Shown one piece after another: positions 35,711 to 46,873 of a DNA stretch of 64,000 bases; positions within the stretch are counted from its first letter, which is position 1, and every line of letters starts with the position of its first letter. Below the pieces are notes generated by a model, which made no database searches, was not told the origin of the DNA, and saw nothing but the letters and a program-made list of their open reading frames with translations. The stretch is from Larix kaempferi (Eukaryota; Streptophyta; Pinopsida; Pinales; Pinaceae), in NCBI GenBank assembly GCA_027924585.1, contig BSBM01000179.1, forward strand, positions 11,136,501-11,200,500, in the 5' to 3' direction. Position numbers and translations under genes: made by a program.

Positions 35711-37240
35711 CCTTAACTTAAAATGCGTACCAACTTATAAAATTCCATGCTTCCAAAACCAATTTAACCATTTTTTGTTTAAATAATAATAAGTTCAAGG
35801 ACCCAAAATGTATTCACATATATCTCTAAACCTTATATGCTAAATGGTATATTGTAATCCAAACTCTTTTAATATAAATTTATAAGGGTTTCATGAAAAT
35901 CAACTTGAATGAGCTTAGCATTTTAGCTCAATTGGTTTTATGTTATTAGGAATTTGTCTAATTCCATTCTAGTAGGTGCCCAATTAGAATACTCTCAAGT
36001 GAGGAAAACTACTCTACTTCAATGACTTTACTAGGGTTTCCATCCATTAAAGTGGGTAGGCATTCCTTGGGTTTCCCTATGAGGTTTTCCTTGGAAAAAA
36101 AACTTGAATCATTGTTGATAGTGCATGACTTTTTTTCATCATGTAAGCCTATAGATTCAACAATGAACCTTCAACCTTGCCATGCAATTATTATATCTTG
36201 TAAATCTATTCTTCCTTTTCTCTATGATGAAGCCAAAAATCTCATGATTATTTTTTGAAATACACAATAAATATAATGAATTTGGTGAACTCAAGGATTT
36301 AATGTAGCCTGGTTTTAGATTGAAATTATCATAAATCATGTGTATTGTTTTCTCATTGCCAATGAAAAGCAACGAACTTAGCATTGCAGTTCTAGAATAT
36401 TCCTATGAAACTTCGAACGTATCCCATATAAATGCCCACTATTGATTTAAATAAATTATATGGTTTAATTTATATTTACAAAAGAGTAAATATCAACTTA
36501 TAGTTTTACCTTGTAATTCAAAGTTTATGAATTCTTTCTTGCCACCATTGATTTGCTTATATTATGTTTGATTTTGAATTGTAGGCCTATGGTGTGCATT
36601 TTGATAAAAGGGTGGGAAACACATAGAAGGATCTATAATAATTAAAATTTTTGAGTATGTGCTATGAAAACAACCCAAATCCAAACCCCAATTGGTGTAG
36701 AGCCCTTGTATGTATGTGAGGGAAGGTGTTTGATCCCAAATTGGTTTTCCTTTTTCATCAAAGGAGAAAAATATGTCCCAATTTAACACATCTAACAAAT
36801 CAAAATTTCCAAATTAATCTAAATGAACATCAATAAGAAACTTTCTCCTTTTTAATAGGAATATATGAGCTATGAGGTCCACATTAAACCCGATCTATGT
36901 AGTGTGAATGGGTACTTTCATCATCTTTTAATTAGCAGATGACCCTTTTGGCATGTTTAAAAACAAGAAAAAATGTCAGTATTGTGTTATTTAGGAAAGA
37001 GTATAAATATAGCTAGTTGTACACTGAAGTAGCAAGGGATTAATGCATTGGGGATATAGTACTCCTTAGTAGGTTATTACATTGACATATATGAGCACTA
37101 TAATCCTAACATAGTAGTATGGTTGGCATCATCATGTCACATTGGTGTTATATCCTAACTTATATGTACTATGGTCCACCTTGTAGGCATATAGACTCTA
37201 TTTATCCTTGACTATTATTAAGTGTGAAGATATTGAAAAT
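35711..37240. other. AT-rich spacer
   Basis: No ORF above 78 codons. An isolated box-A-like TTTAGCTCAATTGG near 35926-35939 has no matching box B. Nothing else is recognised. Confidence 0.55.
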
Positions 37241-37249
37241 TATCAATTT

Positions 37250-38955
37250 CCAAGGTTGTGGTTCGATGCATCAAAATAAACATGGTCATGCCAATGCAGT
37301 GGTGTCCTTTGAATTAATTTCCACTATTGTTGGATATCTCCAACAACAATAGTAAAATAAAAAATATGGTTGTAAGAAATTAGGTATCAAATCATTCTAA
37401 ATTTGCACAAAAGTGAAAGAGAATTGTACGAGAGAAGAAGATAATTTCTTCACAAACCCTTTTGGAACTAGAAAATTATTCACATGACAATTTCTATCTG
37501 AAGTCATTTCATCCTAGTGACTTTTCTAAACTCATATCCCAACATTTATCGGTTAGTCAAGTATAGCCACAACGATAAATGTTGGTACTTATATTATCCA
37601 TATCCATACACCACCATTTTAGTTTTCATTCGTTGACATAAACAACATAACCATCTCATTTCATTTCAGTATTGTAGCACAAACTCTATGCCATCTAACC
37701 CTACACTTATTTGTTATTAGATAAGATGATAATAACTCTCAAACCTTGGACTCATAAATATCACACATGCAACTAATGTATTCTTACTATTGACATACAT
37801 TCGAAACCAAATGTGATACATGTCAAAGGAACAAGGGTGAAACAATGAAGATCCTTAGGGCATTGCAGCCTCTGTTGGTCCCTATATCTATATGGGTTGA
37901 CATTTCTATGGATTTTGTCATTGGCCTTCCTAAATTTGGAAATAAATACGTGTGGTATTCACTCACCTTTTCAAATATGCCCACTTTTTTGCATTACAAC
38001 ACCCATTTCAGCCATCCATAGTTGCAAAAGTCTTTGTGGATCATATTTTTAAATTGTACATGCCTTCCCTAATTCCATTGTTACAAATAGTGATCACACC
38101 TTCACCAAAAAAATTTGGATGGAAGTTTTTTAAATTATAGGGAGCCTAATTAAAAATGAGCACGACTTATGATATCAAAATAGATGGTTAAATAGAGGTG
38201 GTAAATATAAAGTGCTTAGAAACTTATTCACTATGTTTAGCATTGGACCAATAGGGACAGTGGATTTAATGACCACCCCTTGTTGTATGATGGTATAATA
38301 CTACCTGTCATGGGGATACCAAAATCCTCCCTTTGAAGCTATCTATGGAAAATAACCTCCATTGGTTTCTTCGTGCTTACTAGGAAATCTAATATTAATA
38401 AATGGATATCACTCTTAACACATGAACTTCCATTCTCTATACACTTAACAATAATTTCGTTTTGGCTCAAAATAGAATGAAGCAACATGCCAATCAACAT
38501 TGCTAATAATTCATATTTGAAGAAGGGTATCAAGTGTTTCTTCATCTCCAACCCTGTAAAAAAACATCTCTCAAGGAAAAGGCCAACTAGAATCTTGTGC
38601 CCAAAGTCTTTGGCCCTTGTCAAATCATCCAACACATTGGACAATTTTCCTACAAATTGGCTTTCCTAACCCACTCCAAGATCAACCCAATAATTCATGT
38701 GTCTTATTTGAAGAAAGTGATAGGGCTAAATTCTTGCATTTAGACCAGTATTCCAAAACATGATGAAAAACATTCCATTTGGTTACAACGAGAGGCAATA
38801 TTAGACAAAATATAGCATAAAAAATGCCAACACATTATCCCATAAGTCTTGATACAATGGAAGGATACATGGCCAAAATATGCCACATGGGAACCAATAA
38901 TGATTTTAAAGTAATTTCCACACCTCCAATGTTGAGGATTTCAAGGGGGTGGTTA
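37250..38955 (+). pseudogene. Ty3 chromovirus pol 3' part: integrase and chromodomain remnant
   Basis: Ordered blocks in shifting frames: QNKHGHANAVV (end of RNase H/linker, about 37276), CDTCQRNKGET (zinc-binding end of integrase, about 37814), WVDISMDFVIGLP and KYAHF...VAKVFVDHIFKLY (integrase core, 37890-38070), a decayed TEVVN-type block (about 38190), LAQNRMKQHANQH (about 38465), LKEKA...SYKLAFL and HVSYLKKV (38560-38720), then VLIQWKDTWPKYATWEP (about 38846-38896), a chromodomain. Such chromodomains direct integration to marked chromatin. Many stops and shifts; long inactive. Confidence 0.85.
38943..38955 (+). other. Polypurine tract of the chromovirus remnant
   Basis: AAGGGGGTGGTTA lies just after the chromodomain and directly before TGTTAGGG. 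Confidence 0.7.
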
Positions 38956-39730
38956 TGTTAGGGTCCCACACTAGCCTTCCTACTTAAGGGTAATTAAGAG
39001 TCAATTAATTAATGTACAAGACCATTTTCTTCGAATAAGGCCCACTAGTTAGGTTACCTATATTTACTCAATGTAAAAGGGTCATATTTATTATATAAGG
39101 TCCACAAGGTAGTTGGTACTTATAAATGATGGGACCATGAGTTTGGATAGTGAGAAACTATTTCTCGAGGTAGGAAGCTATGTAATGTTTTATGAAATAT
39201 TTTCATTGTATTGGAGCTATACTCATTTGGAGAATGCTCCCGTTGAGAGGCCCATGAATGTTCATGCTTTCTTTTTTGGATTATCTATATAAGGGTTAAT
39301 ATACTACAGGTTCTATAGTCTTGTTCTTTATATTTTACTTTTTTCCGCTTATATGTCTTCTAGTATTGCTCATAATTCATTGTTTCTGCTATCTAAGTTC
39401 AATATATGATGACCTCTACAACTTCATCCCTCTTCCTATCAATATTGAACTTGTCATGTTCATCCTCAACGTTTGGAACCATAGTTTTGTAAACTACCAA
39501 AGCATTTTACTCTTTAATAGTGTTTTCATATCTTGTGCTCACATGCCATAGTCATGGCCATTTAAAACCACAACTTCTTTCCTAGAACTCATAATCACTC
39601 TACAAAACCCTAAACAAATTTTCAAGTCAATCTACTAGAGAGATTAGACTCGACAAGAGAATGAATACAAGCAATAACCTCCAAAGCAACTTATAGACAA
39701 CAATATGGGTCTCAAACCAACATCTCTATT
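38956..39730 (+). repeat. Putative 3' LTR of the chromovirus remnant
   Basis: Begins TGTTAGGGTCCC directly after the PPT and contains a TATA-like CTATATAAGG (about 39285). The right end is not certain; TTACCA before a second TGTTAGGG at about 39735 is my best guess. No 5' partner is in the window. Confidence 0.5.
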
Positions 39731-39735
39731 ACCAT

Positions 39736-41442
39736 GTTAGGGAACTAGGGAATTGTAGAAGTGAAGAATAATGAATTCCAAATAGAGGTGGGGTTGAAGA
39801 GATCATTTTAGCACTAAAGCACAAGTTATCAAACTAAACACATGGAAATAATAACCAACACATATATTATTTCTTTACATTTGACATGCTATTCCATAAA
39901 ATCATCTATATATAATGTAAATCATAACTAACTCAATACAATAAGAAAGACATAGTTAACTTTCATCACTAAGGTACAATCAGATCGCCAAATTTTCTAT
40001 CTCAACCTGCACACTAGTCAATCTAGTTGATACCAATATTGGTTAGTCCAACGAGTTGACCATCTAGTGGACTACCCTTTGGACCTTTGGTTGTTGATAG
40101 GTTACACCAATTATCTCCAAAGGATCTATATATGGGATCAACCTATCATTCCAACAATTTCAGGGATTAAAACATGTCATCAAACACCTCCGATCTACAT
40201 AATTGATGCTTCCAACTTTGAAATATTTCCTATGATATACGATATGCATGGTTTCACCTTCCAATTATTCATCAACAGATTTGACAATATCGGGTACATA
40301 AACATGGTTATATGAGATGCTCGTGAGGTGGTTTGTTATCATTGATTAGAAATTGTCATAGACACCTCTGGTTAACATAATATATTATTCCACTACTTAG
40401 TACTCTTAGAAAGCTTTGCAATGCTATGCATAGTTTCACCTCCCAATGATTTGTCGACAATTTTCAAATTTTCGGTTACATAAACACGATTATTTGGGAC
40501 GATCATGATGGCCCAATAATAAGAAACAATCCAACTCAGACATTTAACCTAATTATTACTTAACCTACATAGCTAATGTTTACACCAAACTCTATGCATT
40601 TAATTCTTATCCAACTTAGACATTTAACGTAATTATTACTTAACCTACATTGCTAATGTATACACCAAACTCCATGCATTTAATCCTTCGATGGCACATC
40701 GAGAATGAAGTTGACACCACTTGTGCATTGAACACATAGGGACATAGTGTGACACAAAATGATGCACTAAAAGGCACACTCAACTCAAATTGTGATGATA
40801 CCTCACTAACACAACGTAAATGTGACACAAGATGACACCAAAATTGACACATTAGGCACAAAGGAAACAAATATGTTACAAGGCCCTTTGCACACATCAA
40901 CCTTTTCAATTTCAGGCGATGCAAATGATGATGCAAAGTGGCATAAATTACAACACAAGTAAATGATGTAAGGTAAGGAGGATGCCTCTTAGGAAACCTC
41001 GATAAGGCATAAGTGATGCACATATGTGATGCCATAGCCATGCATTGTAGTAGTGCACCTATTGCTATTGGCCACAACGTTAACTCTCTTAATCACCACA
41101 ATGGGCATTGAATTTATTTGTAAAACTTTCTCAAAAGGCTTCTCCAATGAACATATTATTCATAAAGAAAAATTGTGCTTTTCCTTTAAAAAAAAACCTA
41201 TCTCTTGTTAAAAAGGAATTAATGTCAAGAATACATAAATGAAATGTTTTTTCAGAAAGTCATTTTCATTTTTTACAACATTATTATTTTGTTTAAAAAA
41301 TGTCTTATATTAATATAAAAAATATATTCTACCAAAAAAACTCTTTCTCTTTGTATACATATACATATATTCTCAGCGCTACTCGAACATAAATAAACTC
41401 ATAATAAGCTGAAGTATCTACTTCTTCATCATCTTTGATCAA
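39736..41442. other. Spacer with local duplications
   Basis: No coding frame that I believe; a 145-codon reverse-strand ORF (40640-41077) has no recognisable domain. An 80-bp tandem duplication is at 40531-40690, and a diverged 200-bp repeat links 40230-40320 with 40420-40510. Confidence 0.55.
40531..40690. repeat. 80-bp tandem duplication
   Basis: 40531-40610 (starting CCAACTCAGACATTTAACCT) is repeated at 40611-40690 with a handful of changes. Confidence 0.9.
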
Positions 41443-41863
41443 AATAAATGTCCTTTAACGAGCACTTGGCACAACATTATTACTTAACCAACCAAGTTAG
41501 GGATGAGTGAGTTTTCCTCGGTTCAAATGTATTGAGTGGTTTAAATGTTATCAATATGTTTGAATAAATGTCCTTTAACGAGCACTTGCTACAACATTAT
41601 TACTTAACCAACCAAGCTAGGGATGAGTGAGTTTTCCTCGCTTCAAATGTATTTAGTGGTTTAAATGTTATCAATATGCTTGGATTATCGTTAAGTAGAA
41701 AAGGAAATCACTGAATAAATGTCCTTTAACGAGCACTTGCTAAAACATTATTACTTAACCAACCAAGCTGGGGATGAGTGAGCTTTCCTCGCTTCAAATG
41801 TATTGAGTGGCTTAAATGTTATCAATATGCTTGAATTATCGTAAAGTAGAAAAGGAAATCACT
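41443..41863. repeat. Tandem repeat, three units of 120-151 bp
   Basis: Each unit begins AATAAATGTCCTTTAACGAG. Unit 1 is 41443-41562 (120 bp). Units 2 (41563-41713) and 3 (41714-41863) carry an extra 30 bp including AAGTAGAAAAGGAAATCACT. Confidence 0.95.
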
Positions 41864-42423
41864 AATATGTGGACATAATGCATTTTACAAGACCATGGAC
41901 CAAAATTAAATATACATAAAAAAAAAATGTTTAGATCCTTGATGTAAGTTTGTCTTTTCTAGATTTTAATGTGTATTAGGATCAGAGTTATGATTGTCCA
42001 ATAGAATTTATAGATGGATGTTCTCATGTGCCATTGCATTAGAGTGTCATGATCATTCCATTGTAACATATGAAAGGTAATAGAAACATAATATTTATGC
42101 TATTATGTAATCCAAGAACTATTTAAAAACTTTCACCATTCTTTGATTTGGCTTTTGGATCTTAAGATTTTCCACATATTTTCTTTTAATTTTCTTTTAT
42201 GTAATGTTCGAGAATGAGTCATGAGTTTTAAACTTCTTAATCATTTGCAAAGAATGATAATTTTTTTTAAGAATATGCAACATTTAAGCAGTTGGTAGTG
42301 AGCATCAACAAAAAGTAGGTTAAGAGAAAAATAATTTTACAAATAGAGTTGTACTTTATCCTTGAAATAAGTTTTTAGGGAGCTTGTGTTTAGAAAAGTA
42401 GGATTTCTCTTTCATGTTTGTAT
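41864..42423. other. AT-rich spacer
   Basis: No ORF or motif recognised. Confidence 0.55.
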
Positions 42424-42692
42424 AAGTGAAACTTAGTAGGATACAAACCTAGTTTTGATTCTCGCAGGGGAGGTGTGGTGTGTATATGCACCTTCAGAAA
42501 GCTGCACCCAGAAAAAGCTCATGTGATTACAATGGTGGTCTAACTCTCGCGAAGGGCTTATACTTTTCAAAGGCTCGCCTTGGCCTATGGGTTTAGTATC
42601 CAGGTGGCCCAGTTGATAGTGCTCACTGAGCGATTTGGAGAAGTTCCCCCAACTCATAAAAAGAAGAAAAAAAAGAGTAAAGTGAAACTTAG
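42424..42692 (+). mobile_element. SINE-like retroposon with 13-bp target duplications
   Basis: A 243-bp body (42437-42679), richer in GC than its surroundings, ends in an A-rich tail (about 42656-42679). It is flanked by the perfect 13-bp direct repeat AAGTGAAACTTAG at 42424-42436 and 42680-42692, the signature of LINE-driven retroposition. A degenerate box-B-like TTTTGATTCTCGC is near 42453 and a box-A-like TGGCCCAGTTGA near 42605, so the body may be 5'-truncated or composite. Confidence 0.75.
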
Positions 42693-43001
42693 TTTTTATG
42701 AAAACTATAAATTTAATTTTTATTATAATAATTAAAATATAGTTATAGGAAAAAAAACATTAATTCAAATATTTTTTTATAACTAAAATTATACACAATA
42801 TAAAAAAATATCAAAACTTCATCAATTTCTATTTTGGTAATTCTTATCTCTCATTGTTAAATTCTTGGACACATATTTTTTAAAACATGTAATCATCGAT
42901 AATATGTAATATGCAAACTGATGTTTATAAAAATGTTTATTTAAACATGTTGAAATGTTTGGAATGAAAAATGTTCTAAGGTAAATATTTGTTTCCTATA
43001 T

Positions 43002-43155
43002 ACCAATTTGGTGTATGAGACCCTCTTGTTTGTGAGACAAATGATCCCTTTTGCGCATCGATGTAATGGTTTTGACCCACAACCAATTTGGTGTATGAGA
43101 AACCCTTGTTTGTAGGACAAAAGACCCCCTTCTGCGTAGCGATGTAACTGCTAAA
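43002..43155. repeat. 80-bp tandem duplication
   Basis: ACCAATTTGGTGTATGAGA begins units at 43002 and 43082; both continue with a TTGTTTGTnnGACAAA phrase and GCGnAnCGATGTAA. Confidence 0.9.
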
Positions 43156-43223
43156 GTCTACAAATGTGTACATACCTTACCCCTCCAAATTTGAACTTAT
43201 AACCACTTAGGAGGAAACACATG

Positions 43224-43361
43224 TTCTTAACGGCAATAAATTCCACCTCGCAGTGTAGCATTTAATGCTGCTGCGACTGGGATGTGATCCAACGATCCAA
43301 TCTCTACCGCAACAACATTAAATGTTGCGCTGCGGGATAGATATTGATCGCCATTCTTAAC
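43224..43361. mobile_element. hAT-like MITE in the MYB upstream region
   Basis: An 8-bp direct repeat TTCTTAAC (43224-43231 and 43354-43361) flanks a 122-bp body. The ends are imperfect inverted repeats (GGCAATAAATTCC against TGGCGATCAATATC on the opposite strand). Internally there are two nested palindromes around GCATTTAATGC and ACATTAAATGT. An 8-bp TSD and short TIRs are typical of hAT-derived MITEs. It lies about 480-615 bp upstream of the MYB start codon. Confidence 0.7.
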
Positions 43362-43466
43362 CATTATACCCGGTCATGCTATCCTATCAATCATAGTTAA
43401 AATGAGAATATAAAGTAAGTTTATATATTTGTTGTGTGAAAATTACATATAGAATTTGTTATAATT

Positions 43467-43472
43467 CACGTG
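43467..43472. promoter_or_regulatory. G-box CACGTG
   Basis: A palindromic CACGTG core, a bHLH/bZIP binding site in plants, 367 bp upstream of the MYB start codon. Confidence 0.4.
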
Positions 43473-43601
43473 TCAAGTGGAGGGCCATTCTTCTAGATGC
43501 TAGGAATGAGGTGAGGATTAAAAAGCAAGGAAAAGATGGAAGGCATGGAGTAGGGTTTGAGATTGAAAAGACACCGCTTCAATTATTACAACTACCGCAT
43601 C

Positions 43602-43612
43602 ACCTACCTAAC
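43602..43612 (+). promoter_or_regulatory. Overlapping AC elements (ACCTACC / ACCTAAC)
   Basis: ACCTACC (AC-I type, 43602-43608) overlaps ACCTAAC (AC-III type, 43606-43612). AC elements are the binding sites of R2R3-MYBs in phenylpropanoid and lignin promoters; their presence suggests feedback or control by related MYBs (inference). Confidence 0.55.
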
Positions 43613-43686
43613 ATACGGATGCATTCGCTCTTTACGGACCAAACCATCTGTCACCCCCTGCAAATTTATGGCATTTATTTATTCTC

Positions 43687-43697
43687 ACCAACCAACC
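43687..43697 (+). promoter_or_regulatory. Tandem AC-II elements (ACCAACC)
   Basis: ACCAACC occurs twice, overlapping, at 43687-43693 and 43691-43697, about 145 bp upstream of the start codon. Confidence 0.55.
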
Positions 43698-43748
43698 AAG
43701 TGAATCGCCATGAAATGAAATCCGGTACATTCTGTAACTGCCTCTTCG

Positions 43749-43756
43749 TATATTAC
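43749..43756 (+). promoter_or_regulatory. Candidate TATA box
   Basis: TATATTAC lies 83-90 bp upstream of the MYB start codon, followed by a pyrimidine-rich leader. The spacing fits a short 5' UTR. Confidence 0.4.
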
Positions 43757-43838
43757 TCCCTCAATCCATTTCATTCACACTTGGTCACGCGTTCCAATCC
43801 CTGCAGCGAAAGCTTTATTCTTCTTTCTGTCTGTCAAG

Positions 43839-44869
43839 ATGGGGAGATCTCCCTGCTGCGAAAAAGTTAATACTAACAAAGGGGCGTGGACCAAAGAAGA
43901 AGACGACCGTCTCATTGCTCACATTCGAGCCCACGGCGAAGGTTGCTGGCGTTCGCTTCCCAAGGCCGCAGGTTTTTTGTTCAATATCTGCTCTTCGATT
44001 GAATTAATAACTGCTTCTGAATTGAAGAGATTATATTTAAGCTTTTCTTGATTTTCTGGTGCAGGGCTGCTGAGATGCGGAAAGAGTTGCAGGCTTCGAT
44101 GGATAAACTACCTGCGTCCCGATCTGAAGCGTGGAAACTTCACAGAAGAAGAAGACGAGCTCATCATCAAACTCCACTCCCTTCTCGGCAACAAGTATGT
44201 AATTTTATTCTCTCAATTGCTTCATTGGGACTGATATTTAGTTTAAACCCCGATCTTTCATGACCAGGGCGGTTTCTTGAAGTGTAAATCTGAGCGGAAC
44301 TTTTAACTTTAAAGTTTAAATTGTGTACTGAACTGATATAATATTAATTAGTCTGTGATAAACTGTCCAGGTGGTCTCTTATTGCTGGAAGATTGCCCGG
44401 GAGAACTGATAACGAGATAAAGAACTACTGGAATACTCATATCAAGAGAAAATTGCTAAGCAAGGGAATTGATCCTCAGACCCATCGTCCCCTTGACGAG
44501 ACCTACAATAGCTGTAACAATGCCGGCGTCTTTCGGCCTGCTCTTGACCACGAAATTCAGGCATTCGAGAACCCTAGAACGCCGGAGATAGCAGATTTCT
44601 TTCAATGTGACCGCTGTAAAAGTTCGCCTGTTGAGCCAGCAGCTTCTAAAGACGAAGAGCATCCCGACCTCAATCTCGATTTGTGTATTAGTTTGCCGTC
44701 TCATTCGACCCCCGCGGCAAGCAGAGCTTCGAGCGGCGATATAACTGCGGATTCAAATCCTAAATCAATCGGCTGCGACAGAGGGCTGCAGGTAATCTAT
44801 GGCGGCTATTACGATCGCAGATATTGTGAACAGAATGCTGGCGGTTTCTCGCATAGCCGGCTTGTGTAA
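43839..44869 (+). CDS. R2R3-MYB transcription factor, subgroup 4 (MYB4-like repressor)
   Basis: Three exons: 43839-43971 (133 bp), 44065-44194 (130 bp) and 44371-44869, with GT-AG introns of 93 and 176 bp; the 133/130-bp exon sizes are those of classical R2R3-MYB genes. The spliced product is 253 residues. It starts MGRSPCC; R2 and R3 fill about residues 14-115 with the regular Trp spacing. R3 contains an exact bHLH-interaction signature ([DE]Lx2[RK]x3Lx6Lx3[21 protein letters not shown]). C-terminal marks of subgroup 4 are [12 protein letters not shown] (C1 motif) and [12 protein letters not shown] (EAR-type LxLxL repression motif). Known members act in the nucleus and repress phenylpropanoid or lignin genes. 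The frame is intact with no premature stop, so it is probably functional. The exact target pathway is inference. Confidence 0.96.
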
Positions 44870-46358
44870 AGAAGCGGAATTCTTGATGGATTATTCATTA
44901 ATCCGAAAGTCCACTGTAAAAGATCGATGTAGGTTCAACAGAATCAAATTTACATGCTTACTGTAGCTGTGGTAAACGAACAGAGACAGGGACACAGATG
45001 GGTAGTTTCAGTGCCCTGAAAGTAGTGTTTAATAGTCGACTTTACCCATCACCATCAATGGACATTAATATTTTTGTTTTGTAACTGGTAATATCACCTT
45101 GGCTATGCTGTAATATTTGAATTGAAATGCAAATAGGGACTGATAGGTAAGGCTGTAATGCGGTATTCTACTCTTTTAATTAAAGTGCAATCGGTTGTAT
45201 ATTCAACGTATCAGTGAAAATGTGATTTCTTTTCTAGTAATGCGGTATTCTACTATTTAATTAAAAAAATTGAATTAAATAGTACAAAAGTTTGATTCTG
45301 TATCAAATACGGTCTCATAAACAGGATATACTTTTGTCTTTTCTTTTACATATCAAAAAGGATAATCAGAACTCTGTTAATTTTCTAAAAAAAACTACAT
45401 CTTACAAAAAAAACATAAAAACATAAGATTATGTTTAGTAATAATTTTTTTACAAAACCCTATTCCATGGTTTGCAAGTTGTGGATGTCCTCACAAAACA
45501 CCCTCATCGCCTTCGTATACTGTTTTGGATAGTGTATCAGCCAGCCATTTGAGTTGTTATGTCGATAGATATGAGCGAAAAAGATATTGCTATATGTAAT
45601 GAAAATGTGATCTTTACTTGTTTGTATGCTTATTTTAAACTCTTGAATTGGCATGGCTTTTTGTATTTATTCCATACATATCAATGTTATCTTGTGATAT
45701 TTGCAAACTGGAATGGTTGGATTTGATATTATATATTTGCAAACTTGAATGCTTGGATTTGTGATTTTGGTTCATTTAGAATTTGTTTTTGGAATTTCAA
45801 TATTTTTTAAAATGAAAATAAATTACTATTTTATGTCAAAAATAATGAAAATAAGTAGTTTTGTAAATGTATAAATAGATTTGACATCATAGTTATTTCA
45901 CTTGGATTGTACAATCTCAACAATTTTTAATTTTAATATTTTTTTAGTTTTAAATCTTAAGTAAAAATATGACAAATACAACTAATTTTTTATTATTTTA
46001 ATCTCTAATAAAATATGACAATTATCAAAATCAATTTCTAATATTTCCAAATTACTATCAACTGCAATCAACTACATGATTTTTTTAAACAAAGAAAATA
46101 TGAACACTCCTTTACTTCCCACATTTCAAAGTTAATCTACTTATGTAAACTTATAAACTAATACTATATTTTAATGAATATTAACTTATAAACTAATACT
46201 ATATTTTGATGAATATTCTTAAATCTTGATGATGGTTGGTGTAAAGGAATATGATTGTGGTCTTGTTATTACTTTCCATAATGTAGTTTATAATGGATGA
46301 ATTGTTGGGGAAGTGAACCAAAATAGAGCATGTCTATGAAATTGGAACCATCTTGGGA
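44870..46358. other. MYB 3' flank and AT-rich spacer
   Basis: The first 300 bp probably hold the MYB 3' UTR. A TAATGCGGTATTCTACT phrase is duplicated near 45155 and 45238, and a 36-bp unit (TATAAACTAATACTATATTT) is tandem at 46151-46222. No other gene is visible. Confidence 0.55.
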
Positions 46359-46495
46359 TGTAACTTAAAATGAATCTTTGTAAATTTTTAATACAAAGAT
46401 GTACATTGGATGTTGTCTAATAGTCACAACCACTCATTTAATAATTATTATCGTATTTATTTATTACTTTTATGTCTCTTTTTGTTTTGGATTTG
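46359..46495 (-). repeat. Possible diverged 3' LTR of the reverse-strand Ty3 remnant
   Basis: The plus strand begins TGTAACTTAAAATG and contains GTCACAACCACTCATTTAAT and TATTTATTTATTACTTTTAT, resembling the ends of the LTR at 48742-49470. The boundary and target duplication do not match clearly. Confidence 0.3.
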
Positions 46496-46873
46496 TTGAT
46501 TTGAGATAGTCCATAGCATAATAATAATTGAGTTTAAGTTTAGTATTTGCAATGACACCTTATGGCATTTCCCAAATAACACCTTATGGCATTTCCCTAC
46601 TTCTATGTGTCGATCAACAATGGTTGTCACCCACCTTGAGATACACAAATATAAAGTTCCTTTGTTGTGTTGATATCTGTTAGATAGATTGTGTGTACTT
46701 CCAAAGTCTACTAGAATTGTGATGTTTTTATCTTTAATAGATCTTGTAAGTCGTAACCTCTTTGGTCATGTATGTTCCGATTTGTTGCTTTGAATCAGAG
46801 TTGTTTGTCCTTAATGTTGTTGTGACTTCTTAACTGAGGTGGAGTATATTTCTTTGAGTAATTGGCTTTCCTT

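Noticed and set aside
35926-35970. Box-A-like TTTAGCTCAATTGG as a tRNA gene or SINE
   Set aside because: No box B at the right distance and no cloverleaf.
40640-41077. 145-codon reverse-strand ORF as a host gene
   Set aside because: No domain, no intron signals or conserved motif, and part of the stretch lies in a tandem repeat.
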